Shown: one piece after another, positions 43,975 through 52,430 of the stretch
Layout: each line of letters starts with the position of its first letter
How positions within the stretch are numbered: position 1 is the stretch's first letter
From: Enterococcus gilvus ATCC BAA-350
GTDB lineage: Bacteria; Bacillota; Bacilli; Lactobacillales; Enterococcaceae
DNA: 64,000 bases
Direction: 5' to 3'
Assembly (NCBI RefSeq): GCF_000407545.1
Contig: NZ_ASWH01000001.1
Location: 1,937,501 to 2,001,500 of the forward strand
The notes under the pieces: generated by a model
The model's database searches: none
Seen by the model: the letters and a program-made list of their open reading frames with translations, nothing else
Told to the model about the DNA's origin: nothing
Translations under genes and position numbers: made by a program

Positions 43975-44090
43975 TATCTGCTTTTACAAATGAAAAGGAT
44001 TTTCTCTAACCACTTTCCAAATGAAAGGTATTCGACCCGATAACTTTACATTTGAAAAGGAAAAACAGGATTTACTTTTCATTTGAAACG
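43975..44090. repeat. Cluster of four CTTTnCAAATGnAAAG-type palindromes
   Basis: Copies: 43981-43997 (CTTTTACAAATGAAAAG), 44013-44027 (CTTTCCAAATGAAAG), 44044-44059 (CTTTACATTTGAAAAG) and 44075-44088 (CTTTTCATTTGAAA). Spacing is about 31 bases each time. Single copies are also at 33849-33865 (upstream of phoP), 36343-36358 (after phoR) and 41873-41888 (ribF terminator). No gene lies in this 215-base gap. Confidence 0.85.
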
Positions 44091-44120
44091 CAAAAAAACC
44101 GTCATCGCTAAATGACGGTT
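44091..44120 (-). terminator. Antiporter gene terminator
   Basis: On the minus strand AACCGTCATT and AATGACGGTT-type arms (loop TAGCG) are followed by TTTTTTT, directly after the stop at 44125. Confidence 0.9.
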
Positions 44121-44124
44121 GAGC

Positions 44125-46206
44125 TTAATAATGCTTCTCTTTTGCTTTTTTCTTTTGTCGTCGACGGTTGATCGCAAAGGTAATACTTGGTTCTGAGGGC
44201 TGCTGCATCGCATAGGATTCCAACTGATTCACTTGATGGCGGTAATTATTCGCCGCAATATTGGTGATCTCATCCTCCGCCTCGAATTCATCAATGATCT
44301 TTCTCTCCAAGTAAAAGCCGCGAATCAGTTCTTTTGCGTACAATGGGTCCTGTTGGATCAAATACGTTCCGAACAACCCATGTCCGCTCACCTGATGCAT
44401 CAAATTCTTTCGCTCATCAACGAAGAAATCAATCAATTCTTCGTCATACACATCTCTCAAGTTTTCCAAACTGTCTAATATTGCTTCACTATTGCGAATA
44501 AATATTTTTCTCAATGAGGAAATATCCTGGTTGTCCACGGTTTCTTTCCGCTTTTGACGCCGTTCCCAAAACATTTTCGGATGCATGATCACGCGGATGA
44601 TCCGCCGCACAAAAATCAACCAAAAACTAAGCAGAGAAAGCATTTGAGTGGTCACAGATTCCGAAACATTCGAGATAAAACGAGAATACAGACGATAGGC
44701 ACCCGAATCGATTTGATGTCTTCTAAAGCTTTCATCCAACCCATCCCGTTCGACGGAAATGATCAACGCTTGAATCTCCTGAAATTCTTGCTGCGCACTT
44801 TCGGGCATTGAATTATTGAAGACTTGCTGAATCCGTCCTTGATAATTCGCAATAACGGCCAACAAAGCAAAGCGTTCTTTTTCACTAAGCTTTTTCGTAT
44901 CTAAGTCGCCATATAGCTCACTGGTGACTTCTCGAAGAATCAACATTAATTTTGGATCGGTAGGAGGAACGACCTCCCCTTCAGAGAGGATCGGCAACAA
45001 GATCATCCCGATGATCAAGGTCAAAAACGTCACACTTGCCGTAATGAATAGCAGCAATGATCGTTCAGGAAAATCCATGCCGTTGATAGACGTTGGTAAA
45101 ATAAAAATCGTCGCAATGCTGACGGTCCCTTTTACTCCGCCAAAAGTCAGTAACAATCGATCTCTTAACTGCTCATGACTTTTCTTCCAGCCTTGTGTAA
45201 AGAAATAAAAACTACTGACAAATAAAAAACGAAGAACAAAGAGAAGTACTGTCAGCATCAATACGATTTCCAAAAGATGGAAATTTGAATAATTTCTGCT
45301 ATTCCACACAGGTGAAAATACTTGTGACAGCTCAATTCCTAAAAAGATAAATACTAATGCATTCAGCATGAAGCTGATGGTGTTCCATGAAATTTCTGTT
45401 ACATTGGACAACTGCGCTTCGAATAAATTGACTCGACGGAATCCCGTGGCCTGCAGTACGCCTGTCACGACCGCTGCGATGATCCCTGAAGCGTGAAACA
45501 GCTCTGCAATGAAATACGCCGCAAAGGGCAAAATCAATTCAATCAATAAATACGCCGAAACATCCTGTGCCGAAATTCGTTCAATGATCTTTATGATTTC
45601 ATTTTTGATCCAAATAATCATTAATCCAACCAGCACGCCGACAATACTCGATTCCAATAAGGAAATCGACGCATCCGCGGCAGAAAACTGGCCTGTCAGC
45701 AACGCCGCCACGGCAAACTGAAAGGCGGTTACACCCGTCGCATCATTGATCAGACCCTCGCCCTCTAAGACGTGCATGACCGATTCAGGAATGTTTAGAC
45801 GCTTAGCCAGCGAATTGACTGCAACAGCATCTGTTGGTCCTAACGACGCCCCAAACGCTAAACAGGCGGCAAGAGGGATCGTAGGAATAATCCCGTGCAA
45901 TACATAGCCTAGACCAAACAACGTGAAAATCACGCCGCCAAATGCAAGAACCAAGATCAATTTGAAATGCTTCAAGATCGATGGGATATCTGCCGTCTCG
46001 CCTTCACGAAACAACAGCGGCGCGATGATCATTACTAAAAATACTTCTGGTTCAAAGTTGATGGAATTGCCGACTTCGGTGAAGCCAAGAATGATCCCAA
46101 CAATGATCTGAATCATAAATATCGGAAAAGACGGAAAAACTTTTGCTAAAACATTCGATAAGGTTATGGCAATGGCTAAAATGATGATGATCTCAATTAA
46201 GCCCAT
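44125..46206 (-). CDS. CPA1-family sodium/proton antiporter
   Basis: 693 residues. About twelve membrane segments fill residues 1-405; the ion-binding motif region EGEGLINDATGVTAFQFAVA and FGASLGPTDAVAVNSLA are typical of NhaP/NHE exchangers. A cytoplasmic tail of about 280 helical residues follows (RIIRVIMHPKMFWERRQKRK and beyond). It exports Na+ or K+ for H+ in pH and salt balance. It is preceded by a small coiled-coil gene 4 bases upstream, probably in the same operon. Confidence 0.93.
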   Translation of the reverse strand: MGLIEIIIILAIAITLSNVLAKVFPSFPIFMIQIIVGIILGFTEVGNSINFEPEVFLVMIIAPLLFREGETADIPSILKHFKLILVLAFGGVIFTLFGLGYVLHGIIPTIPLAACLAFGASLGPTDAVAVNSLAKRLNIPESVMHVLEGEGLINDATGVTAFQFAVAALLTGQFSAADASISLLESSIVGVLVGLMIIWIKNEIIKIIERISAQDVSAYLLIELILPFAAYFIAELFHASGIIAAVVTGVLQATGFRRVNLFEAQLSNVTEISWNTISFMLNALVFIFLGIELSQVFSPVWNSRNYSNFHLLEIVLMLTVLLFVLRFLFVSSFYFFTQGWKKSHEQLRDRLLLTFGGVKGTVSIATIFILPTSINGMDFPERSLLLFITASVTFLTLIIGMILLPILSEGEVVPPTDPKLMLILREVTSELYGDLDTKKLSEKERFALLAVIANYQGRIQQVFNNSMPESAQQEFQEIQALIISVERDGLDESFRRHQIDSGAYRLYSRFISNVSESVTTQMLSLLSFWLIFVRRIIRVIMHPKMFWERRQKRKETVDNQDISSLRKIFIRNSEAILDSLENLRDVYDEELIDFFVDERKNLMHQVSGHGLFGTYLIQQDPLYAKELIRGFYLERKIIDEFEAEDEITNIAANNYRHQVNQLESYAMQQPSEPSITFAINRRRQKKKAKEKHY

Positions 46207-46210
46207 TCAC

Positions 46211-46501
46211 TCACCTCTTGGAACAATTCTCTTTTGCCTTGAATAATAATTTTAAAAACTCTCTTTTTTTATTGATAATACGGTCCTCAAGCTCCGTTAA
46301 TTCTTTCGATTCACCATCTAATGAAAGCTGGGCCCGTTTCGTTTCCATACGTAACAATTCATGCTTCATTCGTTCCAACTTGCGTGAAGTCAAAACACTG
46401 ATTCGTTTAATTTTTTGTTTCACGGCTTTACGCTCTTCCGGACTTAAATTTTCAAACTCCTTATGAAGAGCCTTCATCCGTTCTTCAAACTCTGTAGTCA
46501 T
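46211..46501 (-). CDS. Small coiled-coil protein upstream of the antiporter
   Basis: 96 residues from MTTEFEERMKALHKEF (ATG at 46501, AAGGAGG upstream). It is almost wholly helical and highly charged with heptad-like spacing (LTSRKLERMKHELLRMETKR, ELTELEDRIINKKREFLKL). No family is recognised. Four bases separate it from the antiporter start, so a regulatory partner of the antiporter is a fair guess. Confidence 0.75.
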   Translation of the reverse strand: MTTEFEERMKALHKEFENLSPEERKAVKQKIKRISVLTSRKLERMKHELLRMETKRAQLSLDGESKELTELEDRIINKKREFLKLLFKAKENCSKR

Positions 46502-46584
46502 TTTAGACTTTGCCTCCTTGACAATATCCAGCAAAAGGATTACTAACAAACATCATACACTGTAACAGGATTTACTCAATATTG

Positions 46585-46619
46585 CAAAAAAGAACCCGAA
46601 AAAATTTTCCAGGTTCTAA
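46585..46619 (-). terminator. rbfA operon terminator
   Basis: On the minus strand AGAACCTGGAAAA pairs with TTTTTTCGGGTTCT, followed by TTTTTT, after the rbfA stop. Confidence 0.85.
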
Positions 46620-46624
46620 CAAAT

Positions 46625-46972
46625 TTATTCTTTATTTAAGTTGCGGATCATTTGATCAATTTTAGAACCGTATTCAACGGATTCGTCCAATTCAAAAAAC
46701 AATTCCGGTGTCTTATAGATAGACAAAGCATGGCCCAATTCACGACGGAACAAGCCACTTGCTTTCGTCAATCCTTCTTGCGCTTTTTCTTTATCTGAAG
46801 CTTTATCAGACAATAAACTGTAATAAATCGTCGCTTGCTGCAAGTCTCCAGTGACGTGAACATCGGTGATGTTCACGTCTTGGACCCGCGGATCACGAAC
46901 TTTCTTCCGTAAGACGTCATTGACTTCTTTCAGAATTTCTTGAGCGAGACGACGATCGCGATAATTTGGCAT
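46625..46972 (-). CDS. rbfA: 30S ribosome-binding factor A
   Basis: 115 residues from [14 protein letters not shown] (ATG at 46972, AAAGGAG upstream). Motifs: [30 protein letters not shown] and [22 protein letters not shown]. RbfA is a KH-fold cold-shock protein needed for 16S rRNA 5' end maturation. Last gene of the nusA-infB operon. Confidence 0.96.
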   Translation of the reverse strand: MPNYRDRRLAQEILKEVNDVLRKKVRDPRVQDVNITDVHVTGDLQQATIYYSLLSDKASDKEKAQEGLTKASGLFRRELGHALSIYKTPELFFELDESVEYGSKIDQMIRNLNKE

Positions 46973-47044
46973 ATCGATTGCTCCTTTGTTCGTTTTGTTA
47001 GTTTTCCGCTCTGCTAGGTAAAGCACGCTAGCAGAAAACAGAGA

Positions 47045-49795
47045 TTATTTTGGTTTGATTTCTTCCATTACAAAGCCTTCAATAACATCGTCCACTTTGA
47101 CATCGTTGAAGTTTTCGATCATCGCACCACATTCAAAGCCCATCTTGACTTCCTTCACGTCATCTTTGAAACGTTTCAGACTTGCAAGTTTGCCTTCAAG
47201 GATAACGATGCCGTCACGGATGATACGGACGCCGCTGTCCCGTTGGATCGAGCCTTCAGTAACGTAACAACCAGCAATGGTTCCGACTTTAGAAACTTTG
47301 TACGTTTCACGAACGGTCATTTGACCAGTGATTTTTTCTTCGTATTCAGGATCAAGCATCCCTTTCATCGCTGTTTCGATTTCTTCGATTGCTTTATAAA
47401 TGATCCGGTGTAAACGAATATCTACTTCTTCAGCAGTTGCTTGTTGTTTTGCTTGCGGTGTCGGACGAACGTTAAATCCAATGATGATCGCGTTACTTGC
47501 CGCAGCTAAGGTAACATCACTTTCGTTGATGGCACCAACAGCAGAATGGACGATCTTCACACGTACGCCTTCAACATCGATTTTGTTCAATGATGCCGCT
47601 AATGCTTCAGCCGAACCTTGAACGTCTGCTTTGATGATGACGTTAACTTCTTTCAATTCGCCTTCTTTAAGGGATTCGAACAAGTTGTCTAAGGTGACGC
47701 GGGCACTGGCACTGCGATGTTCAAGCAATGCACGTTTCGCACGCTCTTCCCCTGCAGCACGAGCTGTTTTTTCGTCATCGAAGATCGCAAAACGATCGCC
47801 TGCCTGCGGAACATCGTTCAACCCAGTGATTTCCACTGGTGTCGCAGGTCCTGCAGATTTTTCACGACGACCAATATCATTTGTCATCACACGAACACGA
47901 CCATACGTGTTCCCGACAACGATTGGGTCTCCGACGTTCATCGTCCCTTGTTGAACCAATAGCGTTGCAACGGGTCCTTTACCTTTATCTAGACGAGCTT
48001 CGATAACTGTTCCGATTCCGTGTTGTGTCGGATCAGCTTTCAAATCTTCCACTTCAGCAACTAACAGAATCATTTCTAATAGTTCATCGATGTTTTGGTT
48101 GAACTTCGCTGAGATCTCAACAAAGATCGTATCGCCGCCCCATGCTTCAGGAATCAATTCGTATTCGCTTAATTCTTGCATCACGTGTTGTGGGTTCGCA
48201 CCTGGTTTATCGATCTTGTTCACCGCTACGATGATCGGCACTTTCGCCGCTTTCGCGTGGTTGATCGCTTCGATCGTTTGCGGCATCACACCATCATCAG
48301 CCGCAACGACTAAGATCGTGATATCGGTGATACTCGCTCCACGAGCACGCATACTTGTAAACGCCGCATGCCCTGGTGTATCCAAGAATGTGATCGGTTT
48401 TCCGTTAATATCGATTTGGTACGCTCCGATATGCTGCGTGATACCACCTGCTTCGCCGCTTGTTACGCGTGAATGACGTAATGTATCAAGCAACGTTGTT
48501 TTACCATGGTCAACGTGCCCCATGATCGTAACTACTGGTGGACGAGAGACTAGATTTTCTTCGTTTGCGTCTTCCGCATCAAAGAAACGGTCAATATCCG
48601 CAATATCAATCGTGATTTTTTCTTGGGGTTCAATCCCGTAATCAGTAGCTAACAGTTCGATCGTATCTTTATCCAATGGTTGGTTTTGATTGACCATCAC
48701 ACCCATCATGAATAATTTCTTGATGATCTCAGCTGGTTCGCGATAGATTTTTTTAGCGATATCCGCTACGTTCATGCCTTCTGTATATTCCAATACTTCT
48801 GGCAATTCACGGAATTTACGTGGCGGTACAGCAGGCTTGTTGCTTTGTTGCTGTTTGCCCTTTTTTCCTTTTTTGTTGAATCTGTTTTTATTACGGTTTT
48901 GATTGCCGCCAAAACTGTTGTTGCGGTTTTGGTTGCCATAGTTATTTTTATTGCGGTTTTGGTTGTTGCTTTGAGTTGATCCTGATCCGCCTTGGTTTGA
49001 ACGTTGCGCTTGTCCTTGGCCTTGATTGCTGCCTTGTGCCGGACGTTGGCCTTGATTTTGACGTTGCGCATTATTTGCTCCGCCTTGTGCTGGACGTTGG
49101 CCTTGGTTTTGGCGTTGTGCGTTGTTTGCTCCGCCTTGTGCCGGACGTTGGCCTTGGTTTTGGCGTTGCGCGTTGTTTGCTCCGCCTTGTGCCGGACGTT
49201 GGCCTTGATTTTGACGTTGTGCATTATTTGCTCCGCCTTGTGCTGGACGTTGGCCTTGGTTTTGGCGTTGTGCATTGTTCGCATTACCTTGTGCCGGACG
49301 TTGGCCTTGGTTTTGGCGTTGTGCGTTGTTTGCTCCGCCTTGTGCTGGGCGTTGGCCTTGGTTTTGGCGTTGTGCGTTGTTGTTCCCACTGCCTTGCGCT
49401 GGACGTTGATGTCCTTGGTTTTGACGCTGCGCATTGTTTGTATTGCTTTGAGTTGGACGTTGTTGTCCTTGGTTTGAACGGTTTACGTTCGCTGAGTTGT
49501 TCTGTCTATTATTTTGTGTCAAGTCTTTATTCCCTTTTCTATTCTGGAAATTTGGGTTGTTCTTCGAGCTCTTTCCATGGAATTTTGGTTTTTCGTGCTG
49601 GTTAGCTGATGGTTTTGCTTGAGTAGTTGGTTTCGGCTTGCTAGAAAAAGCTTGTTTCAATTTTGATTCATCATCCCCGGATAATGAACCCATATGATTA
49701 TTCACATCAATCCCTAAAGTTTGTGCCTTTTCTACAACATCCTTACTCGATTGATTCACTTCTTTGGCAAATTCGTATACTCTCTTTTTTCCCAT
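47045..49795 (-). CDS. infB: Translation initiation factor IF-2
   Basis: 916 residues. A short N-terminal fold ([21 protein letters not shown]) is followed by a long N/Q/G/R-rich region with eight units of about 17 residues ([17 protein letters not shown] pattern, residues about 125-260), a second IF2_N domain near 340-400, then the G domain ([31 protein letters not shown]) and domains II-IV. IF-2 places initiator tRNA on the ribosome. Start and end are standard. The repeat block is longer than in many Firmicutes. Confidence 0.97.
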   Translation of the reverse strand: MGKKRVYEFAKEVNQSSKDVVEKAQTLGIDVNNHMGSLSGDDESKLKQAFSSKPKPTTQAKPSANQHEKPKFHGKSSKNNPNFQNRKGNKDLTQNNRQNNSANVNRSNQGQQRPTQSNTNNAQRQNQGHQRPAQGSGNNNAQRQNQGQRPAQGGANNAQRQNQGQRPAQGNANNAQRQNQGQRPAQGGANNAQRQNQGQRPAQGGANNAQRQNQGQRPAQGGANNAQRQNQGQRPAQGGANNAQRQNQGQRPAQGSNQGQGQAQRSNQGGSGSTQSNNQNRNKNNYGNQNRNNSFGGNQNRNKNRFNKKGKKGKQQQSNKPAVPPRKFRELPEVLEYTEGMNVADIAKKIYREPAEIIKKLFMMGVMVNQNQPLDKDTIELLATDYGIEPQEKITIDIADIDRFFDAEDANEENLVSRPPVVTIMGHVDHGKTTLLDTLRHSRVTSGEAGGITQHIGAYQIDINGKPITFLDTPGHAAFTSMRARGASITDITILVVAADDGVMPQTIEAINHAKAAKVPIIVAVNKIDKPGANPQHVMQELSEYELIPEAWGGDTIFVEISAKFNQNIDELLEMILLVAEVEDLKADPTQHGIGTVIEARLDKGKGPVATLLVQQGTMNVGDPIVVGNTYGRVRVMTNDIGRREKSAGPATPVEITGLNDVPQAGDRFAIFDDEKTARAAGEERAKRALLEHRSASARVTLDNLFESLKEGELKEVNVIIKADVQGSAEALAASLNKIDVEGVRVKIVHSAVGAINESDVTLAAASNAIIIGFNVRPTPQAKQQATAEEVDIRLHRIIYKAIEEIETAMKGMLDPEYEEKITGQMTVRETYKVSKVGTIAGCYVTEGSIQRDSGVRIIRDGIVILEGKLASLKRFKDDVKEVKMGFECGAMIENFNDVKVDDVIEGFVMEEIKPK
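49020..49430 (-). repeat. Tandem 51-bp repeats in infB
   Basis: About eight imperfect units; unit starts recur every 51 bases (for example near 49083, 49134, 49185, 49236, 49287 and 49338). Each encodes one 17-residue [21 protein letters not shown] unit. Units differ at synonymous third positions (GTGCT/GTGCC, GGACG/GGGCG), so the array is not a very recent expansion. Confidence 0.93.
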
Positions 49796-49807
49796 GCAAT
49801 CACCTTC

Positions 49808-50110
49808 CTAACCTGTTATTAACGTCATAATTTTGTTGGCGAACCCTTGGTCTAAAACCCCGATAACTTTGCGAGGTTTGCCAATCGCACCTAAAATCTC
49901 TCCTTGCGTAAATTCGACAACATATGCCGCTTGATAGTACTTACTTTTATCTGATACTTTCTTTTGAGTATTTTCACTCGCATCAGTGGTAACAATCACG
50001 AGAGCCACTTTGTGTTTCCGGATCTCATTGATTGTCATTTCTTCTCCTGTGATCAGTTTGCCTGCACGCATTGCAAGGCCTAACATGTTCAAGGCCTTCT
50101 GTTTATTCAT
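49808..50110 (-). CDS. ylxQ: L7Ae-family ribosomal protein YlxQ
   Basis: 100 residues, a L7Ae/L30e-like RNA-binding fold: KALNMLGLAMRAGKLITGEE, HKVALVIVTTDASENTQKK. Such proteins bind kink-turn RNA. Its start overlaps ylxR by 8 bases and it sits between ylxR and infB as in other Firmicutes. Confidence 0.94.
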   Translation of the reverse strand: MNKQKALNMLGLAMRAGKLITGEEMTINEIRKHKVALVIVTTDASENTQKKVSDKSKYYQAAYVVEFTQGEILGAIGKPRKVIGVLDQGFANKIMTLITG

Positions 50111-50399
50111 TGCCGAAGAGCTCTTTTCTGGCTTTTTGGTGTTTCACATAATCAAGCAATTCTTGATAAAAATCATCACTCAATTCGGTTCCCAATGTCC
50201 GATCTAAGATGTGCTTTTTCCACGCTTCCTCGACTTCCGCCGGTTCTAACGCAACGTAGGCACCTCGTCCCGGTTTTTTGCCGGAAGGATCAATCGAAAC
50301 TTCTCCTTCTTTGGACTTGGCGATACGAATCAATTCTTTTTTGGGGAACATTTCACCGGATACAACCGATTTTCGCAAAGGAACTTTTCTTTTTTTCAT
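50103..50399 (-). CDS. ylxR: YlxR (RnpM) RNA-binding protein
   Basis: 98 residues with the YlxR signature KSVVSGEMFPKKELIRIAK and IDPSGKKPGRGAYV. Recent work names the protein RnpM, a modulator of RNase P. Strong GGAGGAC ribosome site; 19 bases after nusA. Confidence 0.94.
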   Translation of the reverse strand: MKKRKVPLRKSVVSGEMFPKKELIRIAKSKEGEVSIDPSGKKPGRGAYVALEPAEVEEAWKKHILDRTLGTELSDDFYQELLDYVKHQKARKELFGNE

Positions 50400-50418
50400 T
50401 TGCTGTCCTCCTAATGAA

Positions 50419-51636
50419 TTATTGGTCCGTTTGATCGGAAGGGATATTTTCTTCGTCTTCGATCATGTCATCGACTGTAACTTCCGCTTCTGATTCGATG
50501 TCTTCTACTTCCGTTTCGATTGCTTCCACTTCAGAAGTGATTTCTTCTACCTCAGTTACGATTTCTTCTACTTCTGTTTCGTCATAGTTTGCATAAAATT
50601 CTTCCATGTCCGATTCAGATTTGATATCAATCTTATGAGCGGTCAACTTAGCAGCAAGACGCGCATTCTGACCGCGCTTACCGATAGCCAATGACAATTG
50701 GTAATCCGGAACTACGACGGTACAAACTTTTGGATTGTCGATATCAAAGATGACATCTTCAACTTGCGCTGGATTTAAAGAGTTTGCGATAAATACCGCT
50801 GGGTCTTCATTCCATTCAACAATATCCATATTCTCGCCTTTTAATTCATTTACAATAGCTTGAACACGTTGTCCTTTTGGCCCAACACAGGTTCCGACTG
50901 GATCAATGTTAGGGTCCGTAGAACGAACAGCCACTTTTGCACGATCTCCAGCTTCGCGTGCGATGCTGACGATCTCCACGATTCCATCATAAACTTCAGG
51001 GATCTCTTGTTCAAATAAACGACGCAGTAAATCTGGATGACTACGGCTTACAAAAACTTGCGGTCCTTTTGATGTATTTTCTACACGAGAAACATACACT
51101 TTGATACGGTCATGTGGTTTGTAATGTTCATTCGGCATTTGATCTTGCTTTGAAAGAACAGCTTCGATCTTCCCTAAATTCACATAGATGTAACGATTGT
51201 CTTGACGTTCTACTACACCTTGCATAATATCTTTTTCATAGGCGCTGTACTCGTTATAGATAATGCTGCGTTCTGCTTCACGAACACGTTGCAAGATTAC
51301 TTGCTTGGCTGTTTGAGCAGCAATTCGACCGAAGTCTTTGGGTGTTACTTCAAAACGGATCGTATCACCGATTTCATACGCTGGGTTGATTTCCATCGCA
51401 TCTTTCAGTGAAACTTCCAATTGTGAATCCATTACTTCTTCCGTAACTTCTTTCACGGCATAAACATGAATGTCTCCCTTTTTTTCGTTGAATTCCACTT
51501 CAACGTTTTGAGATTGACCATAATGACGTTTGTAAGCAGATACTAATGCTGCTTCCAACGCGTCGATCACGATTTCCTTCGAAACACCTTTTTCTGCTTC
51601 TAGAGTATCCAACGCATTCAGCATTTCTTTACTCAT
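50419..51636 (-). CDS. nusA: Transcription termination/antitermination factor NusA
   Basis: 405 residues: an N-terminal RNA-polymerase-binding domain, S1 domain (DIMQGVVERQDNRYIYVNLG), KH1 (GDRAKVAVRSTDPNIDPVG) and KH2 (LSLAIGKRGQNARLAAKLT), then a tail of about 50 acidic residues with repeated EVEEI/ETEVEDI. NusA pauses RNA polymerase and aids hairpin termination. GGAGG upstream. A 154-base gap separates it from rimP, longer than usual, with a TTTAGT/ACTAAA inverted repeat. Confidence 0.97.
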   Translation of the reverse strand: MSKEMLNALDTLEAEKGVSKEIVIDALEAALVSAYKRHYGQSQNVEVEFNEKKGDIHVYAVKEVTEEVMDSQLEVSLKDAMEINPAYEIGDTIRFEVTPKDFGRIAAQTAKQVILQRVREAERSIIYNEYSAYEKDIMQGVVERQDNRYIYVNLGKIEAVLSKQDQMPNEHYKPHDRIKVYVSRVENTSKGPQVFVSRSHPDLLRRLFEQEIPEVYDGIVEIVSIAREAGDRAKVAVRSTDPNIDPVGTCVGPKGQRVQAIVNELKGENMDIVEWNEDPAVFIANSLNPAQVEDVIFDIDNPKVCTVVVPDYQLSLAIGKRGQNARLAAKLTAHKIDIKSESDMEEFYANYDETEVEEIVTEVEEITSEVEAIETEVEDIESEAEVTVDDMIEDEENIPSDQTDQ

Positions 51637-51790
51637 TTTAACTTTCCTCCTACTAATATATCTATTCTTAAAATTCGCTATACATATTATTTAGTTCGCT
51701 TACTAAATATAAAGGCTAGCTCGTTAATAACGTATGGATTTTTCTAACGTAAAAATTCCAGAGAATCTCGTACGCATACCATTTTATTAA

Positions 51791-52264
51791 TTAAAATTCG
51801 ATCGCAAAACGGGCTTTCGCGATATTTTTCCGCTCAAAGACCATGTCTTTGGTGCGCGTTTTAATTTTCACTGTCAATGTCAATTCATCTTCAGTCAATT
51901 CCTTTAAAAAGCCTTGATACTGCTTTTCTCCATCAATATTTTGATAAAGGGAAACATTGATGTATTGTCCCATCGCGTTTTGGTAATCTTCTTCTTTTTT
52001 CAATGGACGTTCGGCCCCTGGCGAAGAAACCTCTAAAAAATAAGCTTGAGGGATTGGATCAGGATCGATCGAATCTAATTTATCGCTGAGTTTTTCACTG
52101 ACGAAGGCACATTCTTCAATGTCAATACCGCCCTCTTTATCAATAAATACTCTTAAAAACCAGCTTTTTCCTTCTTTAATAAACTCTACTTCGACTAGTT
52201 CGAAGTTTTGTTCATCCAAAATTGGTGTTACTAAGTCAGTCACTGTTTCGACTACACTGCTCAA
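51791..52264 (-). CDS. rimP: Ribosome maturation factor RimP
   Basis: 157 residues: N-terminal domain with [19 protein letters not shown] and [19 protein letters not shown], and C-terminal domain with [19 protein letters not shown]. RimP assists 30S assembly. The start is TTG at 52264 with AAAGGAGG 8 bases upstream. It is the first gene of the nusA-infB operon; the promoter and a leader hairpin lie directly upstream. Confidence 0.96.
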   Translation of the reverse strand: MSSVVETVTDLVTPILDEQNFELVEVEFIKEGKSWFLRVFIDKEGGIDIEECAFVSEKLSDKLDSIDPDPIPQAYFLEVSSPGAERPLKKEEDYQNAMGQYINVSLYQNIDGEKQYQGFLKELTEDELTLTVKIKTRTKDMVFERKNIAKARFAIEF

Positions 52265-52287
52265 ACTGTCAGCCTCCTTTAATCCAT

Positions 52288-52318
52288 TAAAAAGAGTGAG
52301 CGAAAAATCCGCTCACTC
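52288..52318 (-). terminator. Leader terminator/attenuator before rimP (or polC terminator)
   Basis: On the minus strand GAGTGAGCG pairs with CGCTCACTC (perfect 9 bp), followed by TTTTT. It lies between the promoter at 52344-52372 and the rimP ribosome site, so rimP transcripts must pass it. Confidence 0.85.
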
Positions 52319-52343
52319 ACCATCAGTCTATGATTACATTGTT

Positions 52344-52372
52344 ATAGTAGCATAAATCTACTGAAAATTCAA
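52344..52372 (-). promoter_or_regulatory. rimP-nusA operon promoter
   Basis: On the minus strand -35 TTGAAT, 17 bases, -10 TACTAT, upstream of the leader hairpin. Confidence 0.65.
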
Positions 52373-52430
52373 CCGCATCATTTTCATGCTGGAATTTTCT
52401 TTCATTCGAAGGTTGAATTTATCTTTTTCT

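Noticed and set aside
43975..44090. CopY operator or cre sites as an explanation for the palindromes
   Set aside because: CopY needs TACAnnTGTA and cre needs TGnAAnCGnTnnCA; the motif here matches neither well.
49020..49430. CRISPR array
   Set aside because: The regular 51-bp units are coding repeats in infB with no unique spacers; no other direct-repeat/spacer pattern was seen in the window.
48772..49605. Long alternative frames (157-220 residues) over the infB repeats on both strands
   Set aside because: They are repeats of the same 51-bp unit read in other frames; no stop codons arise because the unit length is a multiple of three.
51637..51790. A small gene or RNA between rimP and nusA
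   Set aside because: No frame with a ribosome site; only a short TTTAGT/ACTAAA inverted repeat.
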